A DNA stretch of 64,000 bases from Polytrichum commune (taxonomy: Eukaryota > Streptophyta > Polytrichopsida > Polytrichales > Polytrichaceae), in NCBI GenBank assembly GCA_950295325.1, contig OX485804.1:11098001-11162000 (forward strand), written 5' to 3'. The notes below the pieces were generated by a model. The model had not been told where the DNA came from. It worked only from the letters and a program-made list of their open reading frames with translations, and did not search any database. The position numbers and the translations under genes are program-made. Below, in pieces: positions 45,440 to 57,399 of this stretch (positions are counted from its first letter, which is position 1; each line of letters opens with the position of its first letter).

Positions 45440-46269
45440 AAAGCATCGACATAGTTAAATTGGATACAATTATATTCCGATGCTTGTAATGCCTTAACCA
45501 CGGACATCGCCTCCAACGAGCCTTGCACTTCAACAAAACGGATGGACACTCAAAATAAATAAATGGAAATGTCCAATTGTGGATGTCCTTCCAATGCTAA
45601 TCGACACTACCATGCAAAATTTCAACGTAATTGACTGATGTTTGCTATGTGATACTAGTTATCACAAGTTTGACCTCAAAAAAACTACTCGGCTAAGACT
45701 ATTGTCATTTGGTGAGGTGTCATCACATAATTTGCTAACATACTAATTAGTGCCAATTTGAGCACATAACTTGACCAAAATGACACATTTTGTTCCCACA
45801 TAAAGACCTTTCATTAATATTTTCCATCTTTTTTTGGGGGGGGATAGAAGATGCTTCATTACCATATATAACTTCTTGCCAAAACCCATGCCATGTTCAA
45901 TGTATCAACATTACAAACCAAAAGCTTGTATGAAACCTAGGGTCATATATGACACCGAGTGCATTTGAGAGTTAAGATGCCGTAGCCTTAGGTTGTGAGA
46001 TGTCTTGTTCGATACACAGACTCAAATGCTTCTAAGAAGCATGATGTGAATTGATCCCTCTTTAGGTATACCAATTGTGTTCATGATCCTTTGAAGCTAT
46101 TGATGATTTTTTTTTAAACATAAAATTGAATTTTTTTTTAATGACTGCAAAGAGGCTCAAAAGCTTCGAAATTGAGAAGCTTAAGAGGTTGAAAACTCAA
46201 AGATCGAAGAACCTAGAAGGTTGACCACATAAAGAACCCAACAAACCTCTTGAGAGGCGGAGTAACTTA
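45440..46269. other. Intergenic DNA, possibly CACTA subterminal
   Basis: The first ~180 bp may belong to the CACTA element. G9 run at 45836-45844. No gene. Confidence 0.4.
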
Positions 46270-46628
46270 GGACTAGTTCACATGGGGCTTCAAGTTCCAA
46301 GTTCCACTCATGTTAGCAAGTCCCAGCACGGAGGCAAAGTCTCAACTTTTGAGCCCTTGTGAAATCCCCAAAGTATGGTTTATATTCACTAAAGTTGGAT
46401 CGTGATTAATTTATGCACAAACAATTCGGAACTTATGTTGCGAATTGGATATGGTTTCCTGCTTCACCCAACTCTCGACACGAGTCCCAACCCTTGCCTC
46501 CAAAAAATGTTGTTGCCATGTAGGCATTCATGTCATACTTGAGACTTAGAACTCGAGACTTTGTGTAAAGTGGTAAGTCCCAACTTCCATGCTGAAACGG
46601 TTGAGATTGACCTCGAGTGACTTGGGAC
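46270..46628. mobile_element. MITE family D, right end lost
   Basis: Begins GGACTAGTTCACATGGGGC after TTA and follows the 20034-20415 copy (CCACTCATGTTAGCAAGTCC, AAGTGGTAAGTCCCAACTTC). Its right end is replaced at 46629 by CACGGGTAGATCACT, the terminus of the hAT-like family. Confidence 0.75.
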
Positions 46629-46643
46629 CACGGGTAGATCACT
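46629..46643 (+). mobile_element. hAT-like MITE family E, left terminus
   Basis: CACGGGTAGATCACT is identical to the inverted right end at 52799-52813. Shared CACCATGTGC lies a little downstream in both. The right end is not found here. Confidence 0.6.
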
Positions 46644-47408
46644 CCATTGTCAAGTTGAACACCATGTGCGACCAAAAAAAATCTTCTTTTGGTAAGTAGC
46701 ACCACCAAAATGGGTCAAAATTTTATCAATGTTTTTTCATGAGTAGATATACACAGTACCTATGACATAGTCAAAAGTGGTAACTAAATTTGATGATTTG
46801 TTTTTTTCATAAAACATACCATTTCTAACTAGAATGACACAGAATTGAACTAAAACAATTACTAAAAAAAAAAGATGACTAAAAATTTCAAAAAAGTACA
46901 AAAGATATTATCAATGGTTATGTATATGTAGAAAAAATATCATAAATTGTAAAATTATATGTGGCATGTAATATAGGGGTAGCAAACTTTGTCCGCACGT
47001 GGTGTCAACTTGACAATGAAGTGACCTCCCCGTGCTTGGGACCTGGCCCTTTAATATCATAGAACTCGAGGATTTGATCACATGCAAAACACAACATAAC
47101 CTACCTCTTCACAGTTTGCATGGCATTCTTCAATGCTCTCTATCTATGGTTGGGGAATCTAACCACCCAAACCCGGGCCTCTCCCAGCTTAATATTGCTA
47201 TGTATGCTACAAATCGAAACCATGAAATATTTTGAAATGCTAATGAAAATCCCAAATGTTGAGCTTTGGAGCATTCAAATTTGAATATCTTATTGGATTA
47301 CATTCATAAATTGGTATGCAGTTGTAAACAAGAACACGAGTTTTATAAGTATAAAAGAGTTTGATCATCCAAATTGTTTAGCTAGGTAAACTCTCCAAGT
47401 CAATGTTT
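46644..47408. other. Intergenic DNA
   Basis: AT-rich; may include decayed family-E sequence at its start. No gene. Confidence 0.45.
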
Positions 47409-47421
47409 ACATAAGGTTGAC

Positions 47422-47792
47422 AGATAGATTGAAACTCCAACCCCTTTCAAGCAAGGGGCCAGCGTGAATAAAGTGTTTGTTCGTAATGCCAATGACCCGA
47501 TGCCCACTGGACAAGGGGACATTGGGACAAATACTACTCTCCCCTTTCGAGGATGGGCACTATAGTGACACACTATACAAGTTCCTAGCTAGCCACAACA
47601 AGTGCCTTGAAGATACCGGACATGGTATCCCCCCAAAGGGCTTTGAGATACCCATACAACAAGGTCCAAGGACCCCCCACCATAGTTGGGTGGACTAAGG
47701 TGGTGAGCACCACGCTGGCATGGGGAATAGAACCCACAACCTCCTCATTGGGGGTCATGAGCCCTAACCACCAAGCCAAGGCCCGTGGTGCC
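47422..47792 (-). mobile_element. tRNA-derived SINE, full length, minus strand (371 bp)
   Basis: On the minus strand it has TGGCTTGGTGG (A box), then GGTTCTATTCC (B box), the SINE body, and the type-2 tail ending CTATCT. Imperfect 13-bp duplications flank it: ACATAAGGTTGAC (47409-47421) and TCATAAGGTAGAC (47793-47805). Confidence 0.9.
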
Positions 47793-47849
47793 TCATAAGG
47801 TAGACATATCCAGTGATCGGAGAGGTTTTTGGGCATACTAAGCGGTTGA

Positions 47850-48040
47850 GATCCTAGTGTTTGCAAGTCCAACCGGTTACATGTTGACATCTTCCGGATT
47901 TCCTTTATTAACTTGGGGTATATTCTATAGATTCCTCTACAACGATCAGTAATTTTCATGCAATTTTGAACTTCAACCGGTTGTTTCTCAAACTCAACCA
48001 GTTCATTTGTAACTAACTACCGGTTCTCCCCGATCATTGG
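47850..48040 (-). repeat. Dispersed repeat K, copy 3
   Basis: Holds CCAACCGGTTACATGTTGAC, GGTTGTTTCTCAAACTCAACC and ACCGGTTCTCCCCGATCATTG, inverted relative to 63264-63465. Confidence 0.65.
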
Positions 48041-48874
48041 ATGTATCTGATTCCAAACACCAACCTTATTCAAACACCTAGTCTTGAACAAAACAGTTCA
48101 GTATTCTCCTAAAAAGAAGGTTCCCCATTGCTTGGGATAGTCCAAAAAGTCGATGCCCAACACCCACACAACACTAATCACTCGGTGCTCGCCCATATAA
48201 CCACTACGTGAAGATTGTACACGTGCTCTTTGAATACTTGTCGCAAATTAACACTTCTCATCCCAATTTCATTCTTAGGCCTCAAATCTTTTGCCTTAGT
48301 TTTGCGATCAAGTGTGAGCATTGGGGAATTGGGGAGGGTTGTATAGTATTAGGGATGCCCACCACGTGGACTATTTTAGACTAAACCCAAAATGTTTCCA
48401 TTGCAACCAACACCAAAGGGAGTTGTTGAACATGCTCTAATGACATTGGATCCATACAAGATTCATTGATTGTTTGGATTTTCTTTTCTTTTCTTCAAAC
48501 ATTTATTACACAAAAGATGAAAGCAATCCCGATCTAAAAGCAACCATAATATGTTTTGTTTGCCTTAAAACTTCTTGAAACCATGACACATGGATGCATC
48601 AACGTTGTCACTCACTTTCAATACAATGAAATTGAGTTTGGAGTATGAAAACCCAACAGGCTCGTGGGACTAAATGTACATGAGGATGATGTCGAACTGG
48701 CTAATTCCCTCGAGTGGCAGAGCGCGACAGCCTCTGTGAGGTGGAGGCTAATATCAACGGGATGGTCCAATTGAGAAGAAAAACCAAAAGTCGGTGCTCC
48801 TAAGTTCCGGCGATTTTTATGAAGCTATTTGATGAGTTTGACGTGTACTACCATGACTTGTAAGTAGATAAGGC
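48041..48874. other. Intergenic DNA
   Basis: No recognised gene. 48680-48830 is slightly GC-richer, without a long frame. Confidence 0.45.
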
Positions 48875-48876
48875 TA

Positions 48877-49703
48877 AGGTAGAGGGTGCTTAAACCAACA
48901 TTTTAAGCTACTGCACATACATATGGCTATGTGGAACCTGATATTAAAAAAAATCATATTAGCCTTTGGGCTAAACATAGGTATCAAAAAAGAAAAGAAA
49001 AATTCTTAGAGTAATTGATGAATGTTCGAGGTCAAAACTACTAGCTTCCTTGAACCGATCCATAGGCTCTGTGTATGGCAACCTTGCATATGATGAGCAC
49101 CCCCGCCATCATTGCGTAGAACCAACACAACATTTGAAGAGTGGATTTGACCTCAATTATCATGCCTCCTATTGGTGCAACCCGTGTGGAGTGTGCTCAT
49201 GTCATCTAACTCGTGGTAGACAAGCACTTTACCAGGAGGTCTCTTACACCTAACAAACTAGACCCAAACTAACATCAAAGCCCAAGTAGTAATGGTACAC
49301 AAAGCCACACAACTACCTCCATGATCCCACCCAATTCGCTTGCAAAACGACCTCCTTGCATCCCAGGAACCAACCCCCTTGCATCCTGGGAAATGACCCT
49401 TTTGTGCTTTGTGGGCCTACTTCCTTGGCGTTGTGAATAGAATGCCTAGAATAGGCATTGACAAGCCACCCAAAACCCACCTTGAACCAACCCAAGATAG
49501 AGTGGAACCCGTTACCTACCCTACATGAAGGTAGTGAAGGCCGCTATGAGGTGGCACCACTAATAGCACCTAAAACCGTCACTCCGTGGGCCCAGACACT
49601 TCTACACCACCGGGTACAGTTCAAGGCCGTGGAATGTTGACAATTGGGAAGCATTTATAAATGTTAGTTTGAGATGGGGTGTTGGTTTTAGCACCCTCTA
49701 CCT
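48877..49703. mobile_element. Putative DNA transposon family P, 827 bp
   Basis: Inverted ends AGGTAGAGGGTGCTTAAACC / GGTTTTAGCACCCTCTACCT (one indel), with TA at 48875-48876 and 49704-49705. Only one copy in the window. The internal small ORFs (49050-49253 and others) show no transposase motif. Confidence 0.7.
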
Positions 49704-49968
49704 TATGTGTAACTTGGTGAACACAACTTGCCCAAATTCATGCAAATAGGCTGACATCAAAAGTGAAAGCTCGGCTTTAATATAAGGCACCGTGGATGTG
49801 ACTTCCTGAAGAAGTGTTGTTTCTTCCTTCCTTATAAGGTGAGACTTTTGGGTAAAGGCGGTGAGCTTTTCAAGAGACGTAAATACGTGTGTTGGAGTCG
49901 TGGCATCTTTAGTTTTATACTCTTCAGGTACTTAGAGTGAGGACTTCACATTTTTGTGACACTGCTTG

Positions 49969-50342
49969 GGGCCACTTCACACACGAGCCAAGAGCCGTGA
50001 CCATGAAATTGTGAGAGCCCAAAAGAAAGTGTCCAAAAGCCGTCCCAACACACCTCCAAAATCATGTAGTGTGTTCACGTACCCTCAAGTGTAGTGTGAA
50101 GTCATATGTGACCGGACCCTCAACCAAATGCTATTTTTATGAATTTCTGTTCATGTGGGTCCTCACACATAATACAAATAGAAGAAATCAACGGTTGTGA
50201 GCGTTCGGAGTGCTATGGTCTCCTGGTTTTGTGTTAGGCCTACCTCCAAGAGGTGGGTTTTGGAAATAGTTCAAATGACCATGAAACATGATCCATTCGA
50301 TGCCATGGTCACGGGCACTCAGTCTCGTGTGTGAAGTGGCTC
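49969..50342. mobile_element. MITE family A, internally deleted copy (~374 bp)
   Basis: Ends GGGCCACTTCACACACGAGCC and CTCGTGTGTGAAGTGGCTC. The middle matches the reference copy, but the 169-bp unit is mostly deleted at ATTCGATGCCATGGTCACGG. Target site is decayed. Confidence 0.8.
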
Positions 50343-51039
50343 TCACACTGATTATCCCAATTAGTGTGTGGTGCTAATTCCCATAACATGGGCTATTTTT
50401 CAAGTCTCAAAATTAGTGAGGGCTTCATTTTTAATAGAGTGATACTAAATTTGTTTTTCTCATGCATATTTACTAAACATTAGTGTGTGAACTATGATGC
50501 TCGTAGAGTGATAAAATAAAATGCAAACACACGCTTGTCAATGAATAGTGCTAGGATGAATAGTGCCGATAATTTTGGTAAATTATGTTGCTATGAGGAT
50601 ATTTTCCCTAGGGTTAGATTCTTCATACCCTATATAAGTTGGTGTAAGTTTAAGAAGGGGTGTTATTTGAGGCATTAGCATGCATATTATACATGACGGA
50701 GAGTTATTGTTTTTTCTCTAGTGTGTACATTGAAAAAGGCTACTAAGAATTTTGAAGCAAAGGTAGATGTATAAGAGGGGTCCACGTTCTAGCATGCCGT
50801 TGATACGTATACATTTGTTTTTCTCTACAAATCCCTCTTATATAGAGGGTTCAATTTCATAGTGACCCCATCATGTCATTTAGGTTTCCAATGAAGAGTC
50901 CACCCCCTGGGGAGTTTAAGTGAACAATATTGGGATGAACAATGCTTCCTAGATCTTCTAGTGGCACTAATTTCATAGCATATAGAAATTTAGTATCACC
51001 TTCATCAATTTCCCACACACAATATTAACCTTTCTTCAT
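50343..51039. other. Intergenic DNA
   Basis: No recognised gene or repeat. Confidence 0.5.
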
Positions 51040-51300
51040 TAATTGGGCTAATCAATGTAGTAGGGCATGGCTAGGTATTTGTGGTGTCCACGTAAACTCA
51101 TCCATTAAGGATGTGAAAATGTATTGATTTATATTATAGCCCATACATGCCTATTTAAATATGAATGGACTCCGAAAATAACAACATATCCCTCATATTA
51201 GTCTATTGAAGCATAGTTGGAATGAAGCCCTTGACCTTATAGGGGAATTGTTCTTACTAGAGCACCTTCATCCACATTAGATGAGTTTACCATAGACTTC
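51040..51300. repeat. Dispersed repeat M, copy 2
   Basis: GGTGTCCACGTAAACTCATCC, AAGCCCTTGACC and AGATGAGTTTACC in the order seen at 19000-19230. Confidence 0.45.
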
Positions 51301-51849
51301 ACAAATTCCAAGCCGTAGTGTAGATTGATGGCAAGTTAGACGAAAAATATTTCAAAAAAATGAAGACTAGATTTTGTTGGAAATTGTTGGATTGGATGGC
51401 CTAAACAAAAGAAAAAAAATCATTAAAATGCCTAAATTTTAGGAAATTTGGTGCATTGGAAAGCTCAACCCAAATTCATGAATGAATGACAAATAAGTTA
51501 CAATACATGGATTTTTATGTAGGACATGCTACTACCTAAATGAATAAATATACATATAAATATATTTTTTCCTATATTTTCAAAAAAAAATCTCTGGTCC
51601 CTAAGCCTTTTATTCCAAAAATATTGATTTTTGGGCAAAATTTGCCCAACTTGTTATTAACCTACAATGCAAGAACTTCATGTCTAGGTAAGATTGTCTT
51701 TAGTATCAATATGGTTTGTAGGGCTATTGACCCAAATACAAAGAGTTTATGACCAAATATCTATATTTGATTGTTATTATGATTGTGCTACCCACGGGTA
51801 GATTTTTTGACACTATTACCAATGTTTTGTTATTGATACCCATGTATCA
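51301..51849. other. Intergenic DNA
   Basis: AT-rich; no gene recognised. Confidence 0.5.
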
Positions 51850-52110
51850 TCAACACACTAGTCCAACATTGGTCAATACCCAATCCATGCGGCTAAGGCT
51901 TTTTGGTGTCTAAGTAAATTGATCCATTGGGAAGCTAAAAACACATTACATTGTTTTCCAACATGAAAACGACTAGTTCTATATGATTTAACTTTGAAAT
52001 AGCATTAGAAACCCTAAATTAGTATGTTGGGATCCAATTAGAATGAGTCAGCCCTCAACATATAAAAAATTTATTTACATTAGACTCCCTCACCCCGATG
52101 GACGAGTACA
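51850..52110. repeat. Dispersed repeat M, copy 3
   Basis: GGTGTCTAAGTAAATTGATCC, ATTGGGAAGCTAAAAACACA and AGCCCTCAACAT match copy 1 in order. Confidence 0.45.
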
Positions 52111-52280
52111 CATATGCCACAAAACCCCAATCCATTCCATGACTTCTATGAGTTTCTTGTCAAGCATCGAATTGCACAATATCTTGCCTACCCCACCTTC
52201 AATGATGAATGTGGATTTGGAAATGTAAACAAGTTCAGTCCGTTTATATATTATATTGATGAACATTTGTGGGTTAAGTA

Positions 52281-52813
52281 CATGGGTAGATCACTCTAAG
52301 GCATTTTTGTGCACCATGTGCAGCTGGGTTTTTTTTTGTTTTGGGGCTATTTACTTTCAAGGGTTGAATTAAAGCCTCCCTGTAATTACTTAAATTTCAA
52401 ACATGGCCCATTTGTTTACACCCTTTCATTACTTATATTGTCCAAGTCACTGCAGTTTTTTGTACTCTATATTCCTTTTAAGTAATGACGACGGCGCGTT
52501 CCCTTTTCATCTATTTTTGGATAGACATAATTCCCAATTATCATCCATGCTTGTGAGTCCTAAACCCATTACATACCATACTAAACATACCTTCTAGGAT
52601 CCTTATCTTCAGCCCCTATATTAATTTTACAAAAAAAGAATGGCCCACGTTTTATGTCCATCTAACTTACTTACTTACTTATAATGGGATTGTCTACGTT
52701 TAATGTCCCCTTCATTATTTGGAATTCCTTTATAATTTTTATTTCAAATGATTTTAATCCTCTCTATATTTGCCACACGTCATTTTTAAAATGCACTAAG
52801 TGATCTACCCGTG
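52281..52813. mobile_element. hAT-like MITE family E, 533 bp
   Basis: Ends CATGGGTAGATCACT / AGTGATCTACCCGTG (14 of 15 complementary). A perfect 8-bp duplication GTTAAGTA flanks it (52273-52280 and 52814-52821). Eight-bp duplications and CA...TG termini are hAT features. No transposase is encoded. Confidence 0.9.
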
Positions 52814-52879
52814 GTTAAGTAAGCGGAAAGAAGCCTTTGCTTGATGAGAATTAACATGTGGGAGGTGCACCGATTTGTC

Positions 52880-53100
52880 CTATTCATGTGCACCCATGTA
52901 ATCATCTTGAACCCACACTAATTTTTAGTGCACGCCCAATTAGTAGTTCAAAATTAATGCGGGTCACATTAGTTGTCATTATGAGGAAATTGATGTGGGT
53001 GAGCATTTTATTTTATGCTATTTTTGTTCTTGTAAGGTGTTGGTTAGAGGTCTCCCTTGAAACATGGACTCAAAAGATGAGTTTTATGGTCTCTAGATTC
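52880..53100. repeat. Dispersed repeat N, copy 1
   Basis: The block around GAAATTGATGTGGGTGAGCA, then TTCTTG and GTGTTGGTTAGAGGTCTCC, recurs at 53600-53770, 54070-54250 and 57060-57330. Class unknown. Confidence 0.5.
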
Positions 53101-53187
53101 ACATTCTCAATTCATGTGATACCTTATCCACAACTAGAAGTGAAAAAATGAAAACATAATGAGTGGTCGGATATTGAAACATAACTA

Positions 53188-53505
53188 TACTAAATGGGAT
53201 ATTTAGTGTGTGATACGCTAAATATGAACACATACACTAAATATCAATATCCCTGTGAAAGTAAGTAACATTAAATGTAAACTCAAACACTAAGTATCAA
53301 CTATGCTAATATGTGGAGGTTATATGTTTGAGTTTAGTGTTAGTAATGATATGAAAAAGATGATATAATAACGGAAGTGGCAGTAGGGAAGGTAGCAACA
53401 CATTTCTGTCGAGTACTAATTGTCAAGAAATTGAAAATTAGTGCTGAGCATGGTAGGGTGGTAACAACACTGAATAAAACCAAACACTATATATCCTATT
53501 TAGTG
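53188..53505. mobile_element. MITE family H, copy 2 (318 bp, TA-flanked)
   Basis: Ends TACTAAATGGGATA / TATCCTATTTAGTG with TA at 53186-53187 and 53506-53507. Internally it follows copy 1 (GTAAACTCAAACACTAA, GAAAATTAGTG). Confidence 0.85.
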
Positions 53506-53599
53506 TAATGTTACACAACATTTTCATGTGTGATGTGTATATTATGAGCCACAACGTAGGGATGCAAAGGGTAAGTCAATCACACTATACATAAGCCCA

Positions 53600-54250
53600 T
53601 GCCATTTATCATGATCAATGGAGTTTGAAACTAGTGTGGGCCACATGAATAGTTTCCTAGGAAATGGATGTGGGTGACTATCTTGTACTACCGTTGTCCT
53701 TGCACCAATACCTAGTGTGTTGGTTAGAAGTCATCAAAAAGACCTAAAGAAAGACACGGGGTCTTCGGCCCACTTTATTCCACCACGACTAAACAAATGT
53801 TCTAGTATGGCCCACATTGGTTTTTCACCGCCTTTGCGAAAGGATAAATCTATCTCCCTTGAATTTTGACCTCGAGGTTTCATCTTTGGCAAAAGAGAAA
53901 ACCGTTTGAATGTAAGAATGTCCAAGGGAGAACACATGGTGACTCATGGTGAGACATATATACGTCCAAAGATTGTGAGCCCAAAGGCAAGTCGTTGCCT
54001 TGGGGCCAATGCAACACTAATTAGTGTGGGCCCTAAAAACTCTATAGGAACTTGTATTCATTTTGAACTCTCGTCACCTTCGTACTTTTAAAAATTACTT
54101 TGGGCCACACTAATTATTTTAGTAGGAAATTGATGTGGGCGAGTGATTTATTTTGATTTATTCGTACCTTGAATTGCATTGCCGTGGAACTACGTCTAAT
54201 TGGTTGGTAGTCTCCATAGTAACTTATGGGACGACCCAAGGTCTCGGCCC
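53600..54250. repeat. Dispersed repeat N, copies 2 and 3
   Basis: Two diverged copies (about 53600-53770 and 54070-54250). Each has GTGGGCCACA or TGGGCCACACTAA, AGGAAATTGATGTGGG, and GGTTGGTAGTC or GGTTAGAAGTC, followed by a GGTCT(C/T)GGCCC block. Unassigned DNA lies between them. Confidence 0.5.
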
Positions 54251-54639
54251 CACATTTTTTTAACCCTCGCTAGATAATTAGAGTGGTTTGCACTTGATCA
54301 CACATTAGTATCCCACTAACATTTAAAGGACAATCCAACCTAAAGAAGTGCATCCACTGTTAAAACCATGACCAATCAACGTTTTGACCCTGCCCCATCC
54401 TAGTCACCCTCCTCCCTTTTGGTAGGCGTCTTAGGAAAGTGTGGGGAAGGGGGGTATCAAAAGAATAAGACACCCTTTTATTTTGTGTGGCTGATGAAAC
54501 AAAAACCAATGTATTATAACACAACATTTTTTTCTTTTCAAACTAGCTCAAAGCCCATCATATTTAGAATCGATATCCTTGATTAGTTTATAGGAACTCA
54601 ATGACAATGGATTAACCACAAACTTGTTGGGAGCAAGGA

Positions 54640-55220
54640 CAAATTTTTAATAGACCTCCTTTTACCATGGTAAGATGGGGTCCTATTTAAAGGAGCAAGA
54701 CATCTAGCCATGGTTAATGTTGTGATGGATTGGATGACATGTCGTGATATGTACACCATGCAAGTGCACATTGTCAGGCTAAAGTTTTATAATGTTATAG
54801 AACGGCAACATTAGGTTGTGGTTTACATTTCCTTCTATTTGAACGCCACGTCCTCCCACGTGGTCAATCTTACTCTAGCACGATCAACTATGACAACAAA
54901 AATGGATACTTTAGTTGTTTCGACTCTTTTAACATTAGATGGGAGGAGTTAAGCACAAATCTAAAGTTTTCACTATACAACCTTTTACTCTCTTTTTAGA
55001 AGTTATCAAGTAAAAGAGGGGCCCATCTCGAAGAGCAAAGACATTTAATCCCGATTAATGACCGTTCCCTTGGATGTGGTTGATTGGATGACATGTCAAG
55101 GTACATTAGGCATGTGCACACTCGTAATGCTAAAGTTCTTCATTCTTGTGGAAAACCAACCTGCCTAAGACCATTGAGAAGATTTCTAGCTCTTTGAACA
55201 ATTTTATAGGGAGACATGTT
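54640..55220. repeat. Two decayed copies of the trihelix-gene upstream segment
   Basis: The sequence around GATTGGATGACATGTCGTGA (about 54728) and GATTGGATGACATGTCAAGG (about 55082) matches 57700-57800 (GATCGGATGACATGTCGGGA), each followed by a GTGCACA-like and a TGTGGAAAACC-like stretch. CpGs present at 57.7 kb are mostly lost here. Confidence 0.55.
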
Positions 55221-55248
55221 TTTATTAAACCCCTTTTACCGCCAATAA

Positions 55249-56840
55249 TGCCCCCTCCCCACTTGACATTAGCTAAGCCTAAAAGTGGGTTCTTAAAAAT
55301 GAGCATTCACACCATCGACATTATCTAGTGCCGAGCCTAGTTGGCAAATGATGTGGCATGGCTTAAAAGTGGAGGTTTTAAGCTAAAACTACTGACCCTC
55401 CCATCAGTACCTAGACATGAGCAAGAACGTAGGACCTCTAAAAGTGTTGCCTCCCGCTCTTGTGATTGGTTGCTTTAGTCTTAGCTACGAGGGCACGAGG
55501 AGCTCCACTAACAAAAACCAATGGTAAGTAGTAAGGCATTTGGGGATGGGACAAAAACGGCTACGGTGAACCAACACCTACACTCGTACCTTCGGGGGAT
55601 GAAGGCCTCGCGGATGACACTGAAAACTTCATCCTTCTTTATGGGGAAGCCCGCTTGACTATAAATCCCATATTGAGTGCACTTCGCCTTCAAAGTCTAA
55701 AATCCAATATATATGTGCACTTCCAATTAGTAAATAAGCAATTCATTGGGATTTCATTCCGGAAGTGAAACCATCAATGAAGCACGTAATTGACTTGGAG
55801 GTCAAATAAAATTACAAAATCCTCATTAACATTGAGGTTATAATTTTTTTGACTTACCATTTGAAATTCTCTTTGTCATTCTAAAATGACACTTAAATTT
55901 AGTGTGCTGATGTGGTATGTATATTTTATAATATTTTAGATAATTCTGGCTACTTTCAAGAATATTCATACGCACTTATTCTAATTAAGTGTGATTTAAT
56001 ATAATTATGTCTAATTAATTCTGATTAATCCTAATTAATCCCAAATAAATCAGAAAAGTGTGCTTACCAAATAAAGTAAGACTAATTAATTATAATGTTT
56101 AATTACTGTAATTTAATTCAATTACTTCCAGTAATTAACTGAACCAATTCATTCCAGTAATTCATTTCAGCAATTAAATCAAATTTAATTTAAGTTAATT
56201 AATTAATTCCAGTAGTTTATTTATTTATTTATGAATACTTGTGAAAGTAGGCGGCGTTATTAAAATATTATAAAATATACATACTAAATCAGCACACTAA
56301 ATTTAAGTGTCATTTTAGAATGACAAAGAGAATTTCAAATGGTAAGTCAAAAAAATTATAACCTCAATGTTAATGAGGATTTTGTAATTTTATTTGACCT
56401 CCAAGTTAATTACGTGCTTCATTGATGGTTTCACTAAATCCCAATGAATTGCTTATTTACTAATTGGAAGTGCACATATATATTGGATTTTAGACCTTGA
56501 AGGCGAAGTGCACTCAATATGGGATTTGTAGTCAAGCGGGCTTCCCCATAAAGAAGGATGAAGTTTTCAATGTCATCTGCGAGGCCTTCATCCCCCGAAG
56601 GTACGAGTGTAGGTGCTGGTTCACCCTAGCCGGACAAAAACTATCCAACATTCATTGCTTGGTAGATAAAACCATGAACATGTGTGAAAGCTACTACACT
56701 AAAACCTACTTGGAAATCTCCGGAGCAAGTTCTTGTAGGTGCATTGGGATAGCTGGACGTGTCCGCTATAACCGAGGGAGCTTTACCCGGGTTTTAGGGA
56801 AGTCTTTGGTTATTTGCTAATGTCAAGTGGGGAGGGGGCA
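55249..56840. mobile_element. DNA transposon family Q, copy carrying a nested element
   Basis: Perfect 25-bp terminal inverted repeats (55249-55273 and 56816-56840, starting TGCCCCCTCCCCACTTGAC), with TAA at 55246-55248 and 56841-56843. Excluding the insert the element is about 510 bp and matches 32699-33214 end to end. No transposase. TWA target site suggests PIF/Harbinger type. Confidence 0.92.
55559..56631. mobile_element. Fold-back (long-TIR, MULE-like) element nested in family Q
   Basis: Two arms of about 400 bp (55559-55965 and 56230-56631) are near-identical inverted repeats starting GGCTACGGTGAACC / GGCTAGGGTGAACC around an AT-rich centre. The 10-bp duplication GGACAAAAAC flanks it (55549-55558 and 56632-56641); the empty site is preserved at about 33000. 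Duplication size and long arms fit Mutator-like or fold-back elements. Each arm contains the same ~45-codon frame (QAGFPIKKDEVF, PRRYECRCWF), with a partner relic at 10220-10490. Confidence 0.92.
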
Positions 56841-57059
56841 TAAAAGCATTTGTCACATACAAATGCACCCTCATCCATCCAACATAAAAAGAGCTCGACC
56901 CCTTATAAATATATGGTTGATTCATCTCAATGACTTTGACTAGACTAACTCGGAGTCTTTGAATCTATTCGTAGCAGCAAATCAATCAAATTAAGAAGAC
57001 TCCATGATTCATGTTATGTTTGGGGCTTTTATGTTGGACGAGTGAGAGGTACACTACAC

Positions 57060-57330
57060 AATCCTATAGTTGTGGGCCATACTAATTTTCGAAAGCCCAC
57101 TCTAAACCTCAAAATCAGAATGATTGTGGGCCACGTTGATTTTCAACCCACGCTATATTTATAGTAGAAAATTAACGTGAGCCACATTAATTATATATAA
57201 TTTTTTTTTGATTTTGAGTGATTATTTATTCTATGCATTTGTTATCCTTAAACAAATATCCAATGTGTTGGTCGAAAGTCTTCATGAAGACTTAGGGGCG
57301 ACCCATGATCTTGGACCCATGTAAATTTCA
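57060..57330. repeat. Dispersed repeat N, copy 4
   Basis: GTGGGCCACGTTGATTTTC, AAAATTAACGTGAGCCACA, TGTGTTGGTCGAAAGTC and GGGGCGACCCATGATCTTGG parallel copies 1-3. Confidence 0.5.
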
Positions 57331-57399
57331 CCTTGACTACTAAATTGGTATGGTCCATGTTCTTTATTTCCAAGCTGATTTTCCACGTGCACTAACATG

